Below, one piece after another: positions 8,752 through 16,517 of a DNA stretch of 26,099 nt. How positions within the stretch are numbered: position 1 is the first letter of the stretch; each line of letters starts with the position of its first letter. Made by a program: the position numbers and the translations under genes. Below the pieces are notes generated by a model that saw only the letters and a list, made by a program, of their open reading frames with translations, was not told the origin of the DNA and did no database searches. The stretch is from Bacteroidia bacterium (GTDB taxonomy: Bacteria > Bacteroidota > Bacteroidia > Bacteroidales > Azobacteroidaceae). Where the stretch lies: positions 1 to 26,099 of the forward strand of contig BNTV01000070.1 of the NCBI GenBank assembly GCA_025996865.1, written 5' to 3'.

Positions 8752-9885
8752 ATGGATTTTAAAGAACAAATCAACGAATACAACTGGGACGAAATTAAAT
8801 CCCGAATCTACGCCAAAACGCCGACAGACGTAGAAATTGCCTTGAGCAAAGACAAACGAAGCGTAGAAGATTTCATGGCTTTGGTTTCGCCCGCCGCCTC
8901 GACCTGTCTCGAACCAATGGCCGCACTGAGCCGGAAATATACGCAGCAACGTTTCGGAAACACGATTCAGTTCTATATTCCGCTTTACCTGACAAATTCC
9001 TGCATCAACCACTGCGTTTACTGCGGATTCAATCATAACAACCTGATTAACAGGATTATTCTGACTGACAGCCAAATCATGCAAGAAGTGGAAGCCATTA
9101 AAAAAATCGGCGATTTTCAACACATTTTGCTGGTTACCGGCGAAAATCCCCGCGAGGCCGGAGCCGGTTACATCGAAAACGCCATTCGTTTGGTGAAACC
9201 CCGGTTTTCCTCTATTTCGATTGAAGTTCAACCTTTGAAAGAATCAGAATACAAACAGTTGTCTGAAGCCGGAATGAATGCGGTTTATTGCTATCAGGAA
9301 ACGTATCACAAAGAACGCTACAAACTTTATCACCCCAAAGGCATGAAATCGAAATTCGATTGGCGGATTGAAGCTTTCGACCGCATGGGAAAAGCCGGCG
9401 TACACAAAATCGGATTAGGCGTTCTGATTGGATTGGAAGATTGGCGCACCGATGTCACCATGATGGCGTTGCACCTCCGCTACCTGCAAAAAACCTATTG
9501 GCAAACCAAATATTCCATTTCTTTCCCGCGGATGCGACCCCACGAAGGTCTGTTTCAACCGAACATGATTATGAGCGATAAAGAATTGGCACAGTTGATT
9601 TTCGCCTACCGGATTTTCGACCACGACATTGAAATAGCTTTATCCACCCGCGAAAACGAAAGTTTCCGCAGCAACATGACCGGATTGGGCATTACTTCGC
9701 TCAGCGCCGGTTCGCGGACAGATCCCGGAGGCTATGCCGTTTACACCGATGAATTAGAACAATTTACCGTCAATGATGGCCGCAGCCCCGATGAAGTTTA
9801 TGCTGCCGTGAGAAAACAGGGTTACGAAGTAGTTTGGAAAGATTGGGATTTGCATTTGCAAAATGCACCCGAATCGTGTAAGTGA
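8752..9885 (+). CDS. thiH: 2-iminoacetate synthase ThiH (radical SAM tyrosine lyase)
   Basis: The 377-residue protein has the normal ThiH length. The radical SAM motif CINHCVYC (Cys 84, 88 and 91) binds the 4Fe-4S cluster, and VTGENPREAG, SIEVQPL, YQETYHKERY and FPRMRPHEG are ThiH signatures. It cleaves tyrosine to dehydroglycine and p-cresol, supplying the glycine-derived part of the thiazole to ThiG. It is separated from thiC by a 1.4-kb insertion, so it may be expressed from the promoter before DUF3791 instead of by the TPP riboswitch. thiF, which often follows, is absent. Confidence 0.96.
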   Translation: MDFKEQINEYNWDEIKSRIYAKTPTDVEIALSKDKRSVEDFMALVSPAASTCLEPMAALSRKYTQQRFGNTIQFYIPLYLTNSCINHCVYCGFNHNNLINRIILTDSQIMQEVEAIKKIGDFQHILLVTGENPREAGAGYIENAIRLVKPRFSSISIEVQPLKESEYKQLSEAGMNAVYCYQETYHKERYKLYHPKGMKSKFDWRIEAFDRMGKAGVHKIGLGVLIGLEDWRTDVTMMALHLRYLQKTYWQTKYSISFPRMRPHEGLFQPNMIMSDKELAQLIFAYRIFDHDIEIALSTRENESFRSNMTGLGITSLSAGSRTDPGGYAVYTDELEQFTVNDGRSPDEVYAAVRKQGYEVVWKDWDLHLQNAPESCK

Positions 9886-9918
9886 TGAAGCAATCCGGAA
9901 ATTTTTTTACGCATCTGC

Positions 9919-9947
9919 TTGTAATTGAAAAATTTCATGTAAATTTG
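9919..9947 (+). promoter_or_regulatory. Bacteroidota-type promoter of the Hsp70-like operon
   Basis: TTG at 9919-9921, an 18-base spacer and a perfect -7 element TAAATTTG at 9940-9947. It lies 20 bases before the first gene of the three-gene chaperone-like operon. No heat-shock-type inverted repeat (CIRCE) is visible. Confidence 0.65.
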
Positions 9948-9966
9948 CACTAAAATTTCAAAATTC

Positions 9967-11046
9967 ATGCACTTAATATCAAACAACCCTTACCGTGTAC
10001 TTGGCGTCCTTGCAGACGCAACAGTAAGGGAAATTATTCGGCAAGCCAACACGATAAAGAAATTTTTAACAGCAGGACAAGCTCCTCCTCTCGACTATAG
10101 TTTTCTTGCCCTTGGCAACTTGAACAGGAGTATTGAATCTGTGGACGTTGCTGTGGCTAAACTGAACCTTGACGCCGACAAAATGACCGCTGCTCTCTTT
10201 TGGTTTTACAAAGGCAACGATATTACCGACGAACCTGCTTTTGATGCGCTAAAAACAGGCGATATAGATTCTGCGCTGCAAATTTGGGATAAACAATTAT
10301 TTACCGAAACGAAAGAAAATGGTAGCAGATATTGGAACCCTATCAGCGAAAAAAATTATTTTGCCTTTCACAATTATTTCGTTGCTTCCTTACTGAGTAA
10401 TAACAGTGCAAAAATTTCGAATGCAATCTCAGCCCAATTGAAATTTTTAGAAAGTCATTTCTGTGCTTCGTTTGTAGCCAAGATAACCGACCGTACATTC
10501 AAAACAACAACAAAAGAGTTACAACTCACATTCCTGAATGAAATTTTAAAAGAAATAGAACAAAAAACGATAAATCTCACATTAGTAAAATTGGTTTCTA
10601 TTCTCAACAATAATTACCTCGTCAAACAAGATTTCATAAAAAACATTTCCCGAAAATTTACGGGAAAAATTACCGGCGAAATTGAAATTGCTTGCAAAAG
10701 CAGGGTAAATAAAGCAAATGCGGCAAAAGCAGGAGATATATTGTACAACCAAACAAAAGATGATTTGGAACAGCTAAAAATCATTTTGGGAGTGCAGGAT
10801 TATGCCTGTTTTAATATTGCAGATAAATTGGCAAATGAGATTCTGCAGTGCGGAATAGATTACTTCGAACACTTCAAGGATACAGATACCGACCCTTGCG
10901 AGCATTCGATGAAATTATTTATTTTGGCAGATAGTATGGCGGTTGGAAATGTAGCGAAGCAAAGTTGTCAAAAAAACATTATGAACCTGCATCAATGGAA
11001 CAACAAGAAGAAAAACATACTCAACAGGCTATTTAAAATCGCTTGA
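9967..11046 (+). CDS. J-like protein without HPD, partner of a divergent Hsp70
   Basis: The 359-residue protein begins SNNPYRVLGVLADATVREII, which matches helix I, the loop and helix II of a J domain. Where HPD should follow, the sequence is KKFLTAGQAPPLDYSF, so the motif that triggers Hsp70 ATPase is absent. Residues of the type ALFWFYKGNDITDEPAFDAL and GDIDSALQIWDK suggest TPR-like helices. The rest is helical with no signal peptide or membrane segment. It is first in an operon with a GrpE-like membrane protein and an Hsp70-like ATPase, so it probably adapts substrates to that Hsp70. I do not know a characterised homologue. Gene limits are secure; function is inferred. Confidence 0.75.
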   Translation: MHLISNNPYRVLGVLADATVREIIRQANTIKKFLTAGQAPPLDYSFLALGNLNRSIESVDVAVAKLNLDADKMTAALFWFYKGNDITDEPAFDALKTGDIDSALQIWDKQLFTETKENGSRYWNPISEKNYFAFHNYFVASLLSNNSAKISNAISAQLKFLESHFCASFVAKITDRTFKTTTKELQLTFLNEILKEIEQKTINLTLVKLVSILNNNYLVKQDFIKNISRKFTGKITGEIEIACKSRVNKANAAKAGDILYNQTKDDLEQLKIILGVQDYACFNIADKLANEILQCGIDYFEHFKDTDTDPCEHSMKLFILADSMAVGNVAKQSCQKNIMNLHQWNNKKKNILNRLFKIA

Positions 11047-11100
11047 AACCCGCATACAAAAGTTGCGCCAAAGAGCAAATAAAAAAATAAAAAAGTACAC

Positions 11101-11994
11101 ATGAAAAAGAATTTTCTAAGAATCACAATAAGCTTGCTATTAGTGTTTGCCATGCAAAGTGTATTTGCGCAAACACGCGATAGCGTCATAATCCGGTTAC
11201 AAAAAAGCATCAACCAGTTGCAAACCGAAATGGAAAATCAAAAAACCGATTTTTCAAAACAACTTTCGGAGGCAAACAAAAACATAAAATTGCTACAAAC
11301 CGAAATAGCTGTTGAGCGAACAAACTTCAAAGCGCTCGCCGACAGTTTGGGTATCCAAATCGCGAATACTCAAAATCAGGCAGAACAGCAAATTTATGGC
11401 GTTCGGCAAACCGTAAGCAAAAACACACTGCATTGGATTATTGCAGCTATGGCAATTGTATTACTTTCGGTAATCTTGTTTGGGTTGTTACGCTTCAAAC
11501 AAAAATCGGATAAAACCGACATTATTTCGCAATTGAGCCAAACGAAATCCGCCATAGGAGAAAGTTTAATCAAAGAATTCGGTAAACAAACCGAATTGAT
11601 GAATACCCAAATGGAACTTATCAATCAGAAAAAAAACTATACCCAAGCATCCATAAACTTTGAACCCGACCATTCATTGGCGTTGAAAGTGGCAAGTGAA
11701 ATCAATCTGATTGAACGGAATATCAACCTGATGGATACCGACACAAAAGGTTTGAAACAGTTAGTCCGCTCCATGGAAAAACTGAAAGAGAATTTAGCAG
11801 CAAACGGTTACGAAATTCCCCCGATGGTGGATAAACAATTTCACGAAGGAATGAAAGTGATTGTAGTAAATTCAATCTCCGATGAAAATCTGGAAAAAGG
11901 CTCGGAAATTATTACGAAAATTTTAGTTCCACAAGTAAACTATCACGGAAAAATGATCCAGACGGCGCAAATAGAAGTTAGTGTAGGATATTAA
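11101..11994 (+). CDS. Membrane-anchored coiled-coil protein with GrpE-like cytoplasmic end
   Basis: The 297-residue protein has a signal-like N-terminus (1-24, ending VFAQT), then a heptad-rich coiled coil (about 27-105). One strong membrane helix (about 110-131) follows, with RFKQK after it, so the positive-inside rule puts the C-terminal half in the cytoplasm. That half has another long helix (140-180). From about 215 to 297 comes a GrpE-like arrangement: helix, NGYEIP, QFHEGM, KGSEIITKILVPQVNYHGK and IQTAQIEVSVG. GrpE proteins have the matching order GVE, F-P-LHEAM, VL-KGY-L-G and R-A-V-V. It sits directly before an Hsp70-like gene (13 bases), so it may be a membrane-fixed nucleotide exchange factor. 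The GrpE relation is my motif reading, not a search. Confidence 0.65.
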   Translation: MKKNFLRITISLLLVFAMQSVFAQTRDSVIIRLQKSINQLQTEMENQKTDFSKQLSEANKNIKLLQTEIAVERTNFKALADSLGIQIANTQNQAEQQIYGVRQTVSKNTLHWIIAAMAIVLLSVILFGLLRFKQKSDKTDIISQLSQTKSAIGESLIKEFGKQTELMNTQMELINQKKNYTQASINFEPDHSLALKVASEINLIERNINLMDTDTKGLKQLVRSMEKLKENLAANGYEIPPMVDKQFHEGMKVIVVNSISDENLEKGSEIITKILVPQVNYHGKMIQTAQIEVSVGY

Positions 11995-12007
11995 AAACTT
12001 AAGAGAT

Positions 12008-14533
12008 ATGAGAGATAAAATAGATTACGGCATTGATTTGGGAACAACCAACTCTGCCATTGCAAGAATGGAAAATGGAACACCGACGATTAAAAAATCG
12101 GACACACTGAAAGATACCATTCCTTCATGCGTTCATTTCAACAAAAAGGGCAACATCTTGGTTGGCGACCCTGCATTTAATGTAATGAAAAACGACAATA
12201 CGCGGGCATTGAAAACTTTCGAGGCGGGTAAAACCAATACATACTTCGAATTTAAGCGTACCATGGGAACAACTCACAAATATGAAAGTTCCAATATGGA
12301 AAAAGATTTTTCCTCCGAAGAATTGTCGGCGGAAATACTGAAAAAACTTAAATCCATTGTTCAGGACGAAAATATCTCATCTATCGTAATTACCGTTCCT
12401 GCGAAGTTTCTTAATCCGCAAAAAGAAGCGACGATAAAAGCCGCCGAATTAGCCGGATTTAAACAGATTGAACTGCTGCAAGAACCGGTGGCTGCCGCTA
12501 CTGCATACGGATTAACGGCAAAAGACAAAGATAGTTACTGGTTGGTTTTCGACTTTGGCGGCGGAACTTTCGACGCAGCGATAATCAAATCGGAAGAAGG
12601 CATTTTGACCGTTAAAGATACCGAAGGAGATAACTGGCTGGGCGGTAAGAACCTCGACGAAGCAATCGTTGATCAAATCATGATCCCCTATCTGCAAAAA
12701 AATTACGCGATTAACACCATTCTTGAAGATACCGAAAAACGCGAAATCTTGCGGAATGCCGCTAAATTCTTCGCTGAAGAAGCCAAAATTCAATTATCAT
12801 TCTCTGATACATACAACATTCTCTCCAATTTGGGCGATCTGCCTTTTGCGGACGAAAACGGCAAAGAACCTGAAATTGACATTACGGTAACCCAAAAGGA
12901 TATGGAAACGATATTAAGTCCCATTTTCCAAAAAGCCATTGATATAACCAAGGAACTATTGCAACGCAATAACCTGACAAGTAACGATTTGGGAGCATTG
13001 ATTCCGGTTGGAGGCCCGACACATTCGCCCGTTTTGCGCCAAATGTTAAAGAAACAAATTACCGACAAAATAGATACTTCCATAGATCCGATGACCGTTG
13101 TAGCCAAAGGCGCGGCCTTGTTTGCTTCCACCATTTCGGTATCGGAAGCAGTGAAAGAAGCCTCCCGGGACAAAACCAAACTGCAATTGGAGATTAATTA
13201 CGAAGCAACCTCGGTTGAAACAAAAGAATGGATCAATATTAATATACTGAAAGAAAAGACAATCGGTGCAATCCCTGATGTAATCTATGCCGACGTAGTA
13301 CGCGGCGACAATGCATGGTCAAGCGGCAAAACGCAAATCGGGAAAAAAGCGGCATTGATGGAAGTGCTTTTGCAAGAGGGATGTTCCAATTCCTTTACAG
13401 TCAATGTATATGACGAACAAGGCAACAAATTGGAATGTCAGCCCAATCAATTCAGTATATTGCAAGGTATCGGCGACTTGGACAGAATGAGCGTGTTGCC
13501 CTACAATATCGGTATCGGCAAATGGTTTGAAGCAGAAGAAAAAAACTTGTTTCAACCGGTTAGCGGTTTGGAAAAAAACAAAAAACTTCCCGCAACCGGT
13601 GTGATTAACGGACTGAAAACGCGCAGTACAATTCATCAAGGAATCGCAGAAGACATTATTCTGATTCCCATTTATCAAGGCGATTACAATGCCGAAGGCA
13701 CAAATCCGGTCTTCTATAACTGGATTACCGATGTGATTATTTCAGGTGAAAATTTGCCCGCTTTGCTTCCCGAAGGCAGTGAGGTGAACATTACAATCAA
13801 AGTGGACAGATCGGAGCAAATGCAGTTTTCGGCATACTTCCCGCTTATTGACCATACAAAAAAACTGAAAATCCAAATCAAGCAAACCGAACCGCCTACC
13901 GAAAAACATCTTACAACCGAAATTGCAAAAGCAAAACAATCAGCAAATAGCGTCAACGCAACAGATATTTTGGAAAAACTGAATGTCCTGGAACAGCAAT
14001 TGAAAAACGAAAGAGGCAGCGCCGACGGCAAAATGAAAATTTTGAACAGTATGCGTAAGGAACTTCTTAAACTTGACGACGCAGAAAAAACAGCTGCATG
14101 GCCCAAACTCGAACAGGAACTGAAAGCTGTATTTCGTGAATTGGAAAACCTGATTATTCAAATCAAAGAAAATGGGGACTCACACTATTTCAATATGAGC
14201 AAGATAGAAACCGAATATCAGGAGTATAAGAAAAAAACAGAGCTAATCATTAAAGATAAAAATCAAAAAGAAGCCAGAGAACTTATCGGAGAAATAAACA
14301 ATGATAAATCAATTCTATTGATTTATTTACTTCCCGAAAAATTTATACAATCCTTTAATATACAATTCAATATAATAAACTGGAAAGATTCGGAAAAAGC
14401 AAAATACTTAATAAATCATGGATTTATAAATGCCCGTTCCAATTATGACAGACGAAAACTCGCCGACATAATTTTTGCCATTTATCAGGAAATGAAGAAT
14501 CCAAATGAATTTAAGACGGATACTCTAAAATAA
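12008..14533 (+). CDS. Divergent Hsp70-like (DnaK-family) ATPase, 841 residues
   Basis: The nucleotide-binding domain (about 1-375) is intact: IDLGTTNSA (9-17), FKRTMG (82-87, containing the lysine equivalent to DnaK Lys70), ITVPAKF (128-134), FDFGGGTFDAAI (181-192), LGGKNLD (211-217), PVGGPTHSPVLR (333-344) and AKGAALFA (366-373). The DVLLLD-type linker is not recognisable, and the following region (about 390-630) is only loosely like the DnaK substrate-binding sandwich (LPYNIGI, EKNKKLPATG, IPIYQGD). A helical tail of about 200 residues follows, making it some 200 residues longer than DnaK. It is unlikely to be the housekeeping DnaK. As third gene after a J-like and a GrpE-like gene, it is probably the motor of a dedicated chaperone machine. 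Confidence 0.9.
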   Translation: MRDKIDYGIDLGTTNSAIARMENGTPTIKKSDTLKDTIPSCVHFNKKGNILVGDPAFNVMKNDNTRALKTFEAGKTNTYFEFKRTMGTTHKYESSNMEKDFSSEELSAEILKKLKSIVQDENISSIVITVPAKFLNPQKEATIKAAELAGFKQIELLQEPVAAATAYGLTAKDKDSYWLVFDFGGGTFDAAIIKSEEGILTVKDTEGDNWLGGKNLDEAIVDQIMIPYLQKNYAINTILEDTEKREILRNAAKFFAEEAKIQLSFSDTYNILSNLGDLPFADENGKEPEIDITVTQKDMETILSPIFQKAIDITKELLQRNNLTSNDLGALIPVGGPTHSPVLRQMLKKQITDKIDTSIDPMTVVAKGAALFASTISVSEAVKEASRDKTKLQLEINYEATSVETKEWININILKEKTIGAIPDVIYADVVRGDNAWSSGKTQIGKKAALMEVLLQEGCSNSFTVNVYDEQGNKLECQPNQFSILQGIGDLDRMSVLPYNIGIGKWFEAEEKNLFQPVSGLEKNKKLPATGVINGLKTRSTIHQGIAEDIILIPIYQGDYNAEGTNPVFYNWITDVIISGENLPALLPEGSEVNITIKVDRSEQMQFSAYFPLIDHTKKLKIQIKQTEPPTEKHLTTEIAKAKQSANSVNATDILEKLNVLEQQLKNERGSADGKMKILNSMRKELLKLDDAEKTAAWPKLEQELKAVFRELENLIIQIKENGDSHYFNMSKIETEYQEYKKKTELIIKDKNQKEARELIGEINNDKSILLIYLLPEKFIQSFNIQFNIINWKDSEKAKYLINHGFINARSNYDRRKLADIIFAIYQEMKNPNEFKTDTLK

Positions 14534-14560
14534 TTTTGCTTTGCAAACCCACCTCAAAAA

Positions 14561-14624
14561 AAGCACCTCAAAGAGAAATGACATGGCAAACAGCCATGCC
14601 GGGGTGCTTAGCAGCAGCCCCGGC
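14561..14624. repeat. Nested inverted repeats between the Hsp70 gene and the opposing gene
   Basis: AAGCACC (14561-14567) pairs with GGTGCTT (14603-14609) and encloses a perfect hairpin CATGGC/GCCATG (14582-14587, 14593-14598). An overlapping hairpin GCCGGGG/CCCCGGC spans 14598-14624. The site lies between converging genes, so a bidirectional terminator is the simplest reading; a mobile-element end is the alternative. Confidence 0.5.
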
Positions 14625-15273
14625 AAGGTGTTTTTGCAACGGCGTCGTTGAGGCGCAGTTCGTTGATACATTCGGAATAGGACATGCCGAAGCAGAACTT
14701 GAAGGCGTCTTCGAGGTCGTAGCGATTAATAGCGAGCCGTTCGGTTAAGCTATCGCGCGAGAGTTTGTCATCGCGGTAAATTTTTTCTTTGAGTAATAAA
14801 TCGCGCAGTTTGAGGCAGAACTTATCTTTGCGGCTTTCGGGACAAAGCTCGTCGGCGGCATCGGTTTCGGGTGTTTGGAAAGTGGTTTTTTGCAGCAGTT
14901 CGTTTTTTCTTAAAAATTCTACATTTTCATATACATATTGAATCATTTCGTCTCTTTTCGACAGGTTGTAAAATGCGTCGGTTTTGGTAACAATGATACT
15001 TCCCAATGCGCCGAGATGGTTCTGCTTTTTTGCTTCAGCCTGATATTCGTCAAGCAGTTGAAACAGTTTTTCCAGCGACTCGTCGTCTTCAAGCGTCAAA
15101 AAATGATAATGGGTTAAATCCCAATAGGAGCTTAATTTTTCTTCTCCTGTTTGCTTTGGAATGATTCTTGACAGCGAATCTTTTTTCTGCTGATAATTGT
15201 CGTCCTGTCCCCAAGCCATCGGAGAAAATAAAAAACCTGCAATGATAATTACCAATATGTAAATTTGTTTCAT
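14608..15273 (-). pseudogene. Signal peptide / TPR protein with truncated AraC-type HTH
   Basis: I start at the ATG at 15273 (MKQIYILVIII) because a promoter -7 element at 15292-15299 rules out starts further upstream. The 221-residue frame has a signal peptide (to about MAWGQ), TPR-like helices, then from about residue 158 LKLRDLLLKEKIYRDDKLSRDSL, ERLAINRYDLEDAF and YSECINELRLNDAV. That is the first helix-turn-helix of AraC/XylS domains as found in Bacteroidales TPR-HTH regulators. Those proteins are about 500 or more residues, with a membrane helix before the HTH and a second HTH after it. Both are missing, and the end (AKTPCRGCC) runs into a palindrome. It is probably a deletion remnant, although still expressed from an intact promoter. 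Confidence 0.6.
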
Positions 15274-15291
15274 AATAACTCTTTTACACCC

Positions 15292-15322
15292 CAAAGATAC
15301 ATAATTTTAAAGTATATTCCAA
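15292..15322 (-). promoter_or_regulatory. Bacteroidota-type promoter of the TPR-HTH gene
   Basis: On the minus strand: TTG (bases 15322-15320), a 20-base spacer and TATCTTTG (15299-15292). This fixes the start of the gene downstream at 15273. Confidence 0.6.
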
Positions 15323-15377
15323 TGCTTTTCTAAACTATTTATAATAAGCAAGTTAATTGAATTAAGAACAACGGAAG

Positions 15378-15399
15378 ACAGACTTTTTCGTCTGTTTTT
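15378..15399 (+). terminator. Small hairpin followed by T-run
   Basis: ACAGAC (15378-15383) pairs with GTCTGT (15390-15395), followed by TTTT. It reads as an intrinsic terminator on the + strand but no complete + gene precedes it, so it may be left over from deleted DNA. Confidence 0.4.
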
Positions 15400-15439
15400 C
15401 CCGAATTTAACCCAATTAATAGCAAATAACCCTAATCTC

Positions 15440-15459
15440 ATGTAGGCAAATATGTAGGC
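15440..15459 (+). repeat. Direct repeat ATGTAGGC next to the integrase
   Basis: ATGTAGGC occurs at 15440-15447 and 15452-15459, a 12-base period, about 40 bases before the integrase start. Short tandem repeats beside tyrosine integrases often are arm-type binding sites. No matching att core was found. Confidence 0.35.
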
Positions 15460-15500
15460 TAAATAAGCTAATCAAGAGCTATTAATATCAATTAATTAAC

Positions 15501-16000
15501 ATGTTTACAATTAATTTTAAAAGCAAAGCAAACTCGCGGGAAGCAAGTCAAGTCAAAATTGAAATGATTATCTACTGTCCCGGTTACGCCCGTGTGCCAA
15601 AGGTAACAAATGTTATTGGATTAGCCAAAGACTGGAACGAAAAGTCACAATTGTTCCGTTCCAAATCGCATGAAGCGACCGAAAAGAACAAATCTTTGGC
15701 CGAGATGCCTTGTGCAAATTTACGGAAGAACAGTACGGCAGGAAGTTTTCCACCTATTTCTTCAACGAGATAAGCGAGCGGTTTGTCATGGATTTTGTCC
15801 TTCACACGCAGGAACAGGGCGCACGGAACGGCAACAAGGTGGGACTGGTTCCCAAGCTGAAAACGCTGTACGGCGTATTTTTCTATTCGGCGGAGATGAA
15901 TATGCCCAATACGCTCAAGAAAGTGGCGAGGAAACTCCGCTGCGAGGAGTTCGGGTGGTATGCGGCGCAAAGAAAAAGGGACAAGCCGTTGCAGGTTTAA
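15501..16000 (+). pseudogene. Conjugative-element tyrosine integrase, internally deleted and truncated
   Basis: The first frame (15501 to about 15715) encodes an arm-type DNA-binding domain: TINFKSKANSREASQVKIEM, VIGLAKDWNEKSQLF, ATEKNKSLAEM. From about 15710 a different frame encodes the SAM-like core-binding domain: CKFTEEQYGRKFSTYFFNEI, MDFVLHTQEQGARNGN, KLKTLYGVFFYSAEMNMPN. In intact Bacteroidales integrases roughly 80 residues separate these segments, so an out-of-frame internal deletion has joined them. The catalytic domain with the R, H-x-x-R and Tyr residues is missing. It marks the former end of an integrative element and cannot catalyse recombination. Confidence 0.75.
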
Positions 16001-16028
16001 TCCCTTTTTCATTTCTATTGAATCTTCA

Positions 16029-16202
16029 TTATTTTGAAGCCTCAATGGAAACTTTACGGAACTCTTTCAACGCTTTTTCGATGGAAAGCGACGTTTTACG
16101 TGCGCGTGTTCCGGCGGCTTTGTTTCCATTTTCAACCTGTGCGGTTGCATCCTTTTGAAAGTCCGCGAAAAGCTGATTCAAGTTGTTTACTAAATCTTTC
16201 AT
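16029..16202 (-). CDS. Histone H1-like protein (Hc1 family)
   Basis: A 57-residue basic, Ala- and Lys-rich protein is encoded: MKDLVNNLNQLFADFQ, then QVENGNKAAGTRARK and LKEFRKVSIEASK. This is the typical small Hc1-like protein of Bacteroidales, which binds DNA and helps compact the nucleoid. The GNKAAGTRARK segment and the closing KVSIEASK are strongly conserved in my recollection of the family. A complete promoter lies 26 bases upstream. It is intact, unlike the genes on both sides. Confidence 0.85.
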   Translation of the reverse strand: MKDLVNNLNQLFADFQKDATAQVENGNKAAGTRARKTSLSIEKALKEFRKVSIEASK

Positions 16203-16227
16203 TACTGTATGATTTTAAAAATTCGCA

Positions 16228-16257
16228 CAAAGATAATGGATTTTGAAGGATAATCAA
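16228..16257 (-). promoter_or_regulatory. Bacteroidota-type promoter of the histone H1-like gene
   Basis: On the minus strand TTG (16257-16255), a 19-base spacer and TATCTTTG (16235-16228) match the Bacteroidota -33/-7 consensus exactly. Confidence 0.75.
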
Positions 16258-16268
16258 CGACAAATAAC

Positions 16269-16276
16269 TACTTTTG
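16269..16276 (+). promoter_or_regulatory. -7 element of a divergent promoter
   Basis: TACTTTTG is a perfect TAnnTTTG on the + strand. TTTTG at 16241-16245 could be a -33 element but the spacing (23) is long. It could drive the small gene at 16319. Confidence 0.4.
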
Positions 16277-16318
16277 CAATCTAAATAGTGAAGAATTAGC
16301 GTTTAGCTTATAATTCGG

Positions 16319-16510
16319 ATGTATCCAACAGACAAGGGGCAGGACAACAAACAATTAGCTCAATCAATTATCAGTGAAATGCAGGCGCAAGGATTCCTCT
16401 ACGGGTTTATTGACGAAAAAACCGGAGAGACATTGGTGGAAATCCAATTTTCCGGTGAAAAAATGAATTTCAAGATTGATATGCAAGGAAACGAAAGTTT
16501 TCGGGAATAA
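16319..16510 (+). CDS. Small hypothetical protein
   Basis: The 63-residue frame encodes an N-terminal amphipathic helix (NKQLAQSIISEMQAQGF) and a predicted beta hairpin (YGFIDEKTGETLVEIQF, KMNFKID). I do not recognise it. A perfect -7 element lies 43 bases upstream and the sequence looks like a folded protein and not an antisense shadow. It lies between the hc1 gene (divergent) and the end of a broken WYL gene (convergent). It could also be a fragment of something longer. Confidence 0.45.
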   Translation: MYPTDKGQDNKQLAQSIISEMQAQGFLYGFIDEKTGETLVEIQFSGEKMNFKIDMQGNESFRE

Positions 16511-16517
16511 ACCATCA

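Noticed and set aside
14536..14748. 70-codon + strand frame after the Hsp70 gene
   Set aside because: It lies antisense to the TPR-HTH gene and across palindromes, with no homology signal.
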